Positions 55,986 through 64,000 of a stretch of DNA of 64,000 nt are shown in pieces. The position numbers and the translations under genes were made by a program. The notes beneath the pieces are model-generated. The model made no database searches. It worked only from the letters and a program-made list of their open reading frames with translations, and had not been told where the DNA came from. This DNA is from Silurus meridionalis (Eukaryota; Chordata; Actinopteri; Siluriformes; Siluridae): the NCBI RefSeq assembly GCF_014805685.1, contig NC_060886.1, forward strand, positions 29,733,362 through 29,797,361, written 5' to 3'. Numbering within the stretch: position 1 is the stretch's first letter; every line of letters begins with the position of its first letter.

Positions 55986-58900
55986 ACCCGAGCAGAAGAC
56001 ATGGGGCTCTTATTTTATTTACTAGGCCTCATTTTACCTCCAGCTACATAGAAATGTTACATTTTTCTATTTGGAATAACTTTAATACATGAATCTTAAG
56101 CACGGTTCTTTGGCAGAATAAATCTGAATCAGTCTTTTGCTGGGGTTACAGTTTTCACTCAAGGTGTCGTGGTTACATTTGACCTAGAGGTCTTCACACC
56201 CGACCATAGAGTAGGTGTTGTTCTTCAGGTTGTTCTCCGGGTTGTTCACAGTTCTTCCTTTGTGTAGAGATGTTCAGAGAGGTTTCCTGGTGTGTCCTGG
56301 GGTTTTCCCAGGTTGTGATGAGGTGTCCTGGGGTGTCCCAGACGGTCTTGGGGTGTCCCAGACGGTCTTGGGGTGTCCCAGACGGTCTTGGGGTGTCCCA
56401 GACGGTCCTGGGGTGTCCCAGACTGTCCTGAGGTTTCTCGGGGTGTGATATGTCCTGGGCTGTCTTCAGGTGTCCCAGGTTGTCCGTAGAATTTAGAAGC
56501 TCTACCTTTCCAATTTGCCACAATTCGTTTGGAGTTGGATGTACGTAATGTTTTGTGGTGTTGGGAACCCGTGCTTCAGGTGGTCCATATTTATTCATTT
56601 CATTTATGGAGAGATGTCCAGGTTTTCTGGGGTGTCTTGGTGTGTCCTATGGTGTCGTGTGGTCTTCACATATCTGAAACGAGGATGAAGGTTTCCCAGG
56701 TAGAGCAGGATGTACATCACGTTCGTATTTCTCGTTCATTTGTTCCTTAATTCTCATCCCAGCTCGCAACTGACGATAAACACCGCGATTGTTTACATGC
56801 ACAGGTTTTATATGTACCACTCGTTCACCAAATTCCATAGAAACGTAAGTGTCCTGCTCCTGATGAAGCCCGGCTTCTGAAACGGACTCTTTGTTCACAC
56901 TAGAAAGTGACTCCTGCTTTTGTTTGAAAGATTTAAAATTTTGTGTGTATTTGTAATGTTTATTTATTGATTTTTTTGCCTGGTTTAACTCCTAAATTTA
57001 TAACGTGACATTCACGTGATGGCGAGCGACCCGTCACTTTCTGGCGTGAACGCAGTCGGTTTCGGTATCCGCTCCGGAAAGAACCTGGGTGGTCCTGCAA
57101 ATCTCAGAAAGCACCATATTGAAATGGGTTTGTTTGTTGATGTTCTCCTGTCTTATCTTCTCCCAAGATCATCTCTCCCACCGCGTTATTCCTGGCGGCG
57201 AAAGTGGAGGAGCAACCCCGGAAACTTGAACACGTGATTAAAGTGGCGCATGCCTGTTTAAACCCTCAAGAGCCTCCTTTAGACGCAAAGAGTAATGTAA
57301 GTCTGGGTGATTCCCGGCTCTTTTTTCTTTATGTTTTGTTAAGTCATTTCCTACCTCCAGTCTCGTAAATGCTCCGTTTGTGTGGCACCGGTTCTTCCGG
57401 CTCCCGAGCCATAAACGGCCCCTCGCTTAATATTTTGGGGGGCATGTAGGCATCCATGATCAGTTTTCCAGAAAAAGCATCAGAATTCAGCTGCCACGAC
57501 TGTCGGAAGCCCTCGATCAGGGTGGCGGCTGATAGTGTGGGTTAAAAGCTTATGAGGCGAGACACATTACAGGCATTATGTAATGATTGTCTATTGAACT
57601 TCAGGCGTACCTCCAGCAAGCGCAAGAGCTGGTGATACTTGAAACCATAGTGCTGCAGACTTTAGGTAAGTGGAAGCCTGTGGAAGGATGAATGAACGTA
57701 TGTTGCACATAACCGTTTGGTCTCGAAAACCAGCCACAGCTACTTTTTGTGCTTAAACCAAATACTCACATAGTGTTTACTGAGCATTTCCAAATGAAAA
57801 ACAAACTTTGCCTTGCTATGTTAATCAAAAGTGTACAGACATTAAACCAGTAGATTATTGGGGAAAAAATGTGTAACAGGATAACGGGAATGATCTTACA
57901 GGGGGTTAGTGTTTGTCGATTTAATTGGGTGATGCTGTAAGTAGGCACGTGCTGATATAAGACCAGTCATCGCGATAGGATAATCAGGAAATCGCTATTT
58001 TCCAGAAATCTATCCAGAGGACGAGGCGGGAAGTCGAATCTCAATAATTATAAATGGTGGAGAAACATGTGGCTGGAAAGGTCCATATATTGACCTTTCC
58101 AGTGTGGTGTTCTGATTGCTGAAGATAGACAAATCAAATCTCTCTAGAGAAATGTTGGAGAGACACATGGCTGCAAAAAGTCCGATACTTTTGCGTACAG
58201 AAAAACCTAAAAACGCTACACGCTGCTTCTCAGTTTAGGTCACGTTCTCTTCCTGAAAAGCGGCGTCTGGCGATCCGTCCTTACTCTCAGCAGCAGCCGC
58301 TTTCCTCACTGCCTGCTCTAATGAGTTGCTCTCCAGGTCCAGACAACTGGAGACCAGTTATCAGCACATGCCTAATTATCAGCACATCTAGCCTTGCCTA
58401 TTATTCAGTCTCTAGGTTTAATGTGTATGCATTAGTGTTTTGTTTTTAGTTTATAGATCAAATTGGACAATGTTCTTGCATTGCGCTTGAGCGGTATTTG
58501 ATGCTAATGCCCTTTCTGTTGCAGGCTTTGAAATAACTATTGAGCATCCTCATACTGATGTTGTGAAATGTTCCCAACTAGTGCGAGGTAGAGACTTTGC
58601 TTCTTCAACCCCTTTTTTATATTTATATAACAGTCTCTACACCATTATCCCCCGTAAACAACCGTATGTGTGACCTTTTTTGACCTAAGCATGAACTACA
58701 GTACAAGGAGAGGTAACCCCTCCCCCCCAAAAAAAATTAATTCCCTCCCCATGTGTTAGAAAACGTAGAGCTCTTATTGCGACTCGTAGATGTCACAAAT
58801 CTTAACACGTTTTTATCTTTTCCTTTTTCCCCTCTCGTTCACAGCAAGCAAGGATCTGGCACAGACTTCCTATTTCATGGCTACCAACAGGTTGTTATCC

Positions 58901-61900
58901 TGAACCTCATTTGTTGCACTGTGACTGCACACTATAGCTTCCTTTACTGCAGGTTCCCCTCGAAGTGTCCGACACCCTCGATGCGCCGGCGGCTTCTGGG
59001 ACGCCTCTTTTCCCACCCGTTAACCCGGGAGGGCAAGGCTGCACGGCGGTACCGGCCCCCGGTCGCAGTGCGGTGTATTGTACGAGGGATCACTGTCGGC
59101 ACCGAGGGGGTCAGATGCACAATGAGAAGTGTAGTGGTGCTCTTGAACCTCACGTTTGCTTGGTTTCAGGAGTGCATTTGTCTTACAAAAAAAAAAAAGA
59201 AAAGACACTTTGGTAGCCTGAATAGCAGCTAAAGATTACACAGATGTATACATTACATAGAAGGCCTCAAGGTAAGTCCCCAGACCCCTTTAAAATATTT
59301 TTTTTGTAATTTTTTTTTTATAATTTTTGTCATATCAGCTTAATAATCCGTCTGATATTTTTTTACACACACGTAAACATTTCACATTATCTATTCTTAT
59401 TTGTTTCATTTTTTTTTTTTTTGTTAATTCATTTTTAAAAAACCCATTAAGGACCTAATTTTTATGGCACCTCTCACAAAAATTAGCGAAGAAGGCTGTG
59501 AAAAATTGTCAGTGCAGAAAAATTCACCGAAACACTGTCTTTATGGATATCAACCAATTGCAAAAAAAAAAAATCGAATAAACAGCAAGTGGTGTCAGTG
59601 AGTCGCCTCTAGAGGGTGCTCTCGCACTGTATAATGCGACCCGGAAAAAATGTCTGTATTGATTTTTGCTGATAGTTCCAATCGTCAAGACCGATGGATC
59701 TAAGCTATTCCTTCATACATGATCTCCAGATAACTCTGGTGGATTCTAATCTTCAGTCCAAAGGTTTTTTTTAGGGATTTCAGGTCAAGTGGGTGTGTTG
59801 TGTGTGTGCATGTGTTTGATGTCCATGAAAGCTGAGCATTTTTCTGATTAATAGTTCAATTTTTTTCCCCCTAAAAGGTTTAACAATAGACAAAAATTTC
59901 ACAGCCTTCTCACTTTTTTGTTCACTTGAGAATTGCACGATTGAGTTCAGCCAAACTTGTCAGATTCACATCCAGGCACAGATTTTGAATGGCATCCAGC
60001 CGAAGCAAAGAGGTCCTCAAAGGGTTAGATGTGGAGCTTCCTGTGTCGAATGTTTGTGTAATTTTGTTTCTTTTCCTTTCAGGTACATGATGATTTTTTT
60101 TAACAGCTTTTTAGAATTAATGAAAATTTGTAGTCCATATTGTTTAGGGTTATTTCTGTTTTTTAAATCAATGTTTGCATGTGGGACAAAGGTGTAATAT
60201 TTGAACATGTCAAGTAAAAAAAGAAAACTATAACTATCTTTTGAGCGAAGGGAGGAACCAATCGGATTTAAGGCCGTCATACGAATACATAAACATCTCT
60301 ACCATTTTGAAGAATTTTTTCCCCGAATGTACCGTTACCATGATGGACTTCAGGGCACGTGACTCACGGCAAAACATTTTAAAAATACAAGTTATTGTTC
60401 TTAACATAGTCAGAACAATTCGAATGAATCTGAAGCTGCACTACGAATGCTTTACTTGATGTTAAATAAAAGTAGGTTGGTGTTTGTGTCGACGCAGTGG
60501 GTCCTGGATTATCGCAGCTCCTGATTACTTCCAATTGAAACAATGTCATAATGCCCATAGTACTCTGGGTAATACTAGATTATTTACAATTGGATTCGTA
60601 TCACATCTTTTCCTACATTAGCTTTTCTAATCCATGGCACCCGAGGTTCATCACTGGTATTTTTCCGTGTAAATCTTGACAGAGATCCCACCAGTCCCAT
60701 TTCCAAACATTGGTCTTGTTCATTGGCACAGGGTTACCATCCAATTTTCACCACGACCTCATTATTACATGCGTCTCAGTACTATTAAAGTGCATAACTT
60801 TTGAAATCCTGTAGTATCCACTGCAGAATTTAATATATCCAGTGCTTGTCTGTTTAATATAGTGGTGGTAGAGTGTCGAAAGTTCTTGCAAATGCTTTGG
60901 ATTCGATAGTAAATCTAATGGATGATAATTATGTGCTTGTTTTCTGCCTTCTCCTTGAACCTATAACCCTTTTTCCTCCTTTCAGGACAATAATTGCATG
61001 GCATTTGGAAATACACGACTTTGTTTAGTGAAGTATTGAAACCGAGTCGAACCCCTCGTTAGTTTTTGTGTCCCAGATTTGCTTTGTGGGTTGGGTGATC
61101 AGATGATGAGGGTTGAGCATCTGTGATGCCTGACATCCTTGACCGCCGATGAATATCATCGATATTGGAAAACGGAAGAGACGCAAATCACTTTGGATTA
61201 TGATTCGAGTGATTTATTGAAAGCTGCAAATAATCGATATTAGATTTTTTTTTTCTACATCACCCAGCCCTTGCATTAGATACTCTCCGAATCCAGCGAT
61301 AAACTGCCTTACAAGTTCATTATAATTCTATAATTTAGAATTGATTTATAAATTGTATATTAAAAATACATGTCTACCGACATGTTGAATGTTTAAAAGC
61401 GCGTCTCGGCTGTGTCTGATGAAGGTCTGCTCTTCGTTTGTCTTCCCTCGTCTCCTCCACACAGCCTCCACCTCACCACGTTCTGCCTGCAGCACAGGCC
61501 CACGGTCATCGCTTGCGTATGCATTCACCTAGCCTGCAAGTGGTCTAACTGGGAGATACCCGTGTCTACCGACGGCAAACACTGGTGGGAGTACGTAGAC
61601 AATTCGGTCACTCTCGAGCTACTAGACGGTGAGTGGATCAGTTTCTAGCGATCGTGTCCCGTGGTGTGTGTGCGTACGGCGAAGCTGAGCTGTAAACGTC
61701 TTCTCATGCAGAGCTGACGCACGAGTTCCTTCAGATTTTGGAGAAGACTCCCAGTAAGTTAAAGAGGATTCGAAACTGGAGGGTAATTAATTCTGTGTGT
61801 AAGCTTTTTTTTTTAAATATTGATTTATATATTATTACGGCGTGTATTCAAACTTTTGGGGTGGGGGGTTTCCTCTCAGGCAACACAAGCTGCGAAAAAA

Positions 61901-63067
61901 CCTAAAACGGACGGACCATCATCAGAGAGCACGTCTTTTCCCGACCCCTCGTTAGCCCAGGACCAGTCGATGGTAGACGCCGTTTCCGGAGTTTCCACGA
62001 ACGCAGCCTTTTCCAAACCTTCTACGTCGTTCCCTATGTCCCTCCAAGGCAGTGGGCTTCCATTGGACCATATTGCCGGCACTGTGCAAGGCACATCATA
62101 CGATTTTCCAGGCTCTGCGGACTGGCCTCATGACCAAGCACTCTCAGACTCGTACTTTCTTAAACAGCTTCCTCTGCATCTTCACCGCACCGAGTTTCCC
62201 ACAGTCAAACAGGAACACAAGGCCAAGTCGTCAGCGTTCCCGCCCCCTTCCACGTCTCAGCCGCTAAAAATGTCCCTGGAGAAGTACAAGGAGAAGCACG
62301 CGGCCGAACTGGCGGCCCAGAAACGCAGGCAAGAGCAGCCAAGCACGGAATCAGAGTCCAGAGATTTGTTCGGTGGGTCTGGTCAGGTTGAGCACCGAAA
62401 GCCGCAACACCCTTACGCTCACTTGCAGCAGGGCTCGAGCGGCACCTCCATAAGCTCGCCGCTGAAGATGAAACTGCCCTTAATGGGCCAGGAGAAAGCC
62501 CGTGGAGACAGACGGGAGAAAGGGAGCTCGCTGAAGCTCCGTCTTCCCGTCCAGGCCGAGAAGAGTGGAACGAGTAAAGAGGAGCTGAAGATGAAGATCA
62601 AGGTTTCCTCGGAACGCCACAGCTCGTCGGATGAAGGCGCGAGCAAAAGCAAGCATTCCAGTCCGCTGGTCAGCAAGGAAAAGCATCGGCACCACCATAA
62701 ACACTCGAACCCGCACTCGCACGGGGGCGGAGGAGGCGCCTCTGCCCTCAGGAGCCCCGGGGGTGATGGGGCCCAAGGCTCGAGCTCGTCCCGTAAGAGG
62801 ACGCATACCGACGCCAGCCATAATCACCACCCCAAAAAGAACAAAAGCTCCAAGCCAGCCGCAGGTAATTCTTCTCCACGTGAGTACAGTGTGTCTCATC
62901 TCGCAGCTGTGTACTTAACCTCCTTCTCTGTCGCACAGCAGGTGGACTCCGAACATCTCAGCACGCTCCCGAAAGCGGACAAGGAGTCGGCGGAGAGCCG
63001 TGGTCCTGAGAACACCAACACACAGTACAAGGACTCGCTGTTAAGGACTCATGCGACGAAATCATGA
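55820..63067 (+). CDS. ccnt2: CCNT2, cyclin T2 (P-TEFb regulatory subunit), 9 exons
   Basis: Family knowledge: cyclin T2 binds CDK9 to form P-TEFb, which phosphorylates the RNA polymerase II C-terminal domain and releases paused polymerase in the nucleus. Seen: nine exons (55820-55977, 56763-56844, 57168-57296, 57605-57665, 58525-58587, 58845-58890, 61465-61628, 61712-61782, 61880-63067) join in frame to 653 codons plus TGA. Two cyclin folds span about residues 10-258. The C-terminal part is basic and serine-rich: [13 protein letters not shown] (about 386-398), SPLKMKLPL (451-459), [16 protein letters not shown] (about 490-505) and a histidine-rich run (about 524-539). The start has G at -3 and +4. 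It is shorter than human CCNT2b (730 aa) and ends differently. CCNT1 is the main alternative, but the N-terminus and synteny favour CCNT2. Confidence 0.95.
56321..56440. repeat. 20 bp minisatellite in CCNT2 intron 1
   Basis: Three exact copies of GACGGTCTTGGGGTGTCCCA (56341-56400), flanked by diverged copies on both sides, give five to six units. The surrounding 250 bp also carries scattered GGTGTCC motifs. Confidence 0.95.
56763..56844 (+). CDS. ccnt2: CCNT2 exon 2
   Basis: Acceptor CTCATCCCAG|CTCG and donor AGAAAC|GTAAGT. Completes Val53 and encodes [20 protein letters not shown] and FTKFHRN (54-80), near-identical to vertebrate cyclin T2. Confidence 0.96.
57168..57296 (+). CDS. ccnt2: CCNT2 exon 3 (cyclin box core)
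   Basis: Acceptor TTCTCCCAAG|ATCATC and donor AGTAAT|GTAAGT. Encodes residues 81-123, beginning [20 protein letters not shown], the helix characteristic of the T/K cyclin family. Confidence 0.96.
57605..57665 (+). CDS. ccnt2: CCNT2 exon 4
   Basis: Acceptor GAACTTCAG|GCGTAC and donor TTTAG|GTAAGT. Encodes [20 protein letters not shown] (124-143) plus one base of Gly144. Confidence 0.95.
58525..58587 (+). CDS. ccnt2: CCNT2 exon 5
   Basis: Acceptor CTGTTGCAG|GCTTTG and donor CGAG|GTAGAG. Encodes [20 protein letters not shown] and Arg164, the family signature at the end of the first cyclin fold. Confidence 0.96.
58845..58890 (+). CDS. ccnt2: CCNT2 exon 6 (46 bp)
   Basis: Acceptor CGTTCACAG|CAAGC and donor AACAG|GTTGTT. 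Encodes [15 protein letters not shown] (165-179) plus two bases of Ser180. The following intron (2.6 kb) holds a GC-rich insert. Confidence 0.95.
58950..59206 (+). other. GC/CpG-rich segment with an A-rich tail in CCNT2 intron 6
   Basis: About 180 bp of CpG-dense sequence (GATGCGCCGGCGGCTTCTGG, CGGCGGTACCGGCCCCCGGT) stands in an AT-rich intron. It is followed by AATGAGAAGTGTAGTGG-type sequence and a (A)12-G-AAAA run. A TTTACTGCAG acceptor-like site precedes it. Open in several frames, product unrecognised. It may be a retroposed RNA, an intragenic CpG island or an unannotated exon. Confidence 0.5.
61465..61628 (+). CDS. ccnt2: CCNT2 exon 7 (second cyclin fold)
   Basis: Acceptor CTCCACACAG|CCTCC and donor GACG|GTGAGT. 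Encodes residues 180-234, including [20 protein letters not shown] and [20 protein letters not shown], near-identical to human CCNT2. Confidence 0.97.
61712..61782 (+). CDS. ccnt2: CCNT2 exon 8
   Basis: Acceptor CTCATGCAG|AGCTG after an 83 bp intron; donor TGGAGG|GTAATT. Encodes [20 protein letters not shown] and RNWR (235-258), the end of the cyclin region. Confidence 0.95.
61880..63067 (+). CDS. ccnt2: CCNT2 exon 9 (large C-terminal exon)
   Basis: Acceptor TTTCCTCTCAG|GCAACA. Encodes residues 259-653, opening [12 protein letters not shown]. Low-complexity Lys/Ser/His tracts are typical of the cyclin T tail. HLSTL (617-621) and YKDSLL match the human C-terminal segment. The longer open frame starting at 61820 begins inside the intron and is not used. 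Confidence 0.93.
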   Translation, partial: ATQAAKKPKTDGPSSESTSFPDPSLAQDQSMVDAVSGVSTNAAFSKPSTSFPMSLQGSGLPLDHIAGTVQGTSYDFPGSADWPHDQALSDSYFLKQLPLHLHRTEFPTVKQEHKAKSSAFPPPSTSQPLKMSLEKYKEKHAAELAAQKRRQEQPSTESESRDLFGGSGQVEHRKPQHPYAHLQQGSSGTSISSPLKMKLPLMGQEKARGDRREKGSSLKLRLPVQAEKSGTSKEELKMKIKVSSERHSSSDEGASKSKHSSPLVSKEKHRHHHKHSNPHSHGGGGGASALRSPGGDGAQGSSSSRKRTHTDASHNHHPKKNKSSKPAAGNSSPREYSVSHLAAVYLTSFSVAQQVDSEHLSTLPKADKESAESRGPENTNTQYKDSLLRTHATKS

Positions 63068-64000
63068 GCGCCTTTTGAGAAGGACACAGAGGTTTATCCT
63101 CGTTTAAAACGTGAGCGAGGTGAAGAGTAAAAAAATCTTCCTGAAGTTTGTGATTCCCTTCGCTCGCTTGCTGCCTTTTTTTTCGTACGCCTAACTGCTG
63201 CTTTGTGTTCCACATTTCCAAGTGTGTGTGGGGGTGTGTATCAGCGCTATGGGGACATCCTGGTGCAAATAAGTTTCTCCACACAATAGAATGCTATGCT
63301 AAGGCAAGAAGGGTGCGAATATCTTTTTTTCTTTTTCTTCTTCCTTACGTGATAATTTAAATAATACCGTGTAAGACACTGAAGCGATCCTGCTTTTTGT
63401 AAACACCCCCCCCCCCCCACGCTGCGTAGTTGTAAACACGCAACCTTTTTTTTCCCGCTTCAGTATCTTTATGTACGATGTGCATGTCTCAGCCATCGAA
63501 GGAATGCAGTAGAGCGTCGTTTACGCAGGGTGGAGATAAATGTACATACGTTTTTGTATGTTTAAAGAAAAGCTATACTTTAAATACTCAGGTTTGGCGC
63601 TGCTTGTATCATTCGGGGACGCGAGAGCCTGTATTGCGCACAGCGGTCAGAAGAGGGCGCAGGAATTCCAACAATCACCTGGCATGTCGTCCGAGGCGAT
63701 GCAGTGTAACTAATACTAATTAATCTTTTTGTGACCTCCGACATGGACTTCAGCTGGATGCCAAAGTCTGTGCCTCAAAAAAAAAAAAAAAAAAAAATCA
63801 AATAAGGACACGTTCTAATTCTATGAAGTTTACATAACCGTTGCTGTGAAGTGCATTTAAAATCGGTTCCTTGGTTACTCTGTAGCCTCTTTGTACAAAG
63901 TTGTATATCGATAAGACGTTTTGAATAATTGGTGTTGAATAAGAGGCGCCTGGGCCGTGCCCTACCAGTTCAGTCTTGCACTGGTTTGTTTCTTCCTTAG
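63068..64000 (+). other. CCNT2 3' UTR and flank
   Basis: Follows the stop at 63067. Contains a C10-type run at 63408-63418 and an A-rich run at 63778-63797. I see no canonical AATAAA within the window, so the 3' UTR may use a variant signal (ATCAAATAAGG at about 63798) or extend beyond the end. Confidence 0.5.

Noticed and set aside
58753..59232. A 159-codon frame in CCNT2 intron 6 as an exon
   Set aside because: The frame includes intron sequence and an A-rich tail. No family match or phase-consistent junction to exon 7 was found, so only the GC-rich insert is reported.
61820..61879. Upstream extension of the large CCNT2 frame starting at an ATG at 61820
   Set aside because: This part is intron. 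The acceptor CTCTCAG at 61879 joins in phase with exon 8, and homology starts at 61880.
62865..62941. A small intron in CCNT2 exon 9 between GCAG|GTAATT and the CACAGCAG acceptor
   Set aside because: Either removal (74 or 77 bp) shifts the frame to an early stop. The continuous reading aligns with the human segment up to HLSTL.

Overview
The window is vertebrate genomic DNA, almost certainly from a teleost fish, with intron-rich genes, GT-AG splicing, CpG-rich first exons, long CA/GATA/GAAA/GGAT microsatellites and many decayed Tc1/mariner and hAT-like elements. The abundance of Tc1 relics suits an ostariophysan such as a catfish, but that is inference. No prokaryotic features are present.

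Three protein-coding genes were rebuilt exon by exon from splice sites, reading phase and recognised protein families. TMEM163 (minus strand, 44905 to 21565, 8 exons, 262 aa) encodes a zinc transporter of the cation diffusion facilitator type. ACMSD (plus strand, 46888 to 54223, 10 exons, 336 aa) encodes the decarboxylase that diverts the kynurenine pathway away from quinolinate and NAD. CCNT2 (plus strand, 55820 to 63067, 9 coding exons, 653 aa) encodes cyclin T2, the regulatory subunit of P-TEFb. The order and orientation TMEM163(-) ACMSD(+) CCNT2(+) match human chromosome 2q21 as I know it, so this is an old syntenic block. All three coding sequences are in frame across every junction.

Layout: 1-21.5 kb is intergenic DNA downstream of TMEM163, with no gene I can support. 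It carries LINE and Tc1 relics and an exceptional cluster of simple repeats at about 6.9-14.3 kb. From 21.5 to 44.9 kb lies TMEM163, whose introns hold Tc1, hAT-like, mariner and palindromic elements. From 44.9 to 46.9 kb is a head-to-head intergenic region containing a degenerate tandem array of about 41 bp units. From 46.9 to 54.2 kb is ACMSD, and from 54.2 to 55.8 kb is the CCNT2 upstream region with six CACGTG sites. CCNT2 and its 3' flank fill the rest.

The three genes do not form one pathway. TMEM163 handles zinc in vesicle and plasma membranes, ACMSD is a cytosolic zinc enzyme, and CCNT2 is a nuclear transcription-elongation factor. I see no previously undescribed multi-gene system. 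The most unusual items are the 41 bp array between the divergent genes, the E-box cluster, a GC-rich A-tailed insert in CCNT2 intron 6, a 45 bp perfect inverted repeat and an unidentified coding-like fragment near 40 kb.
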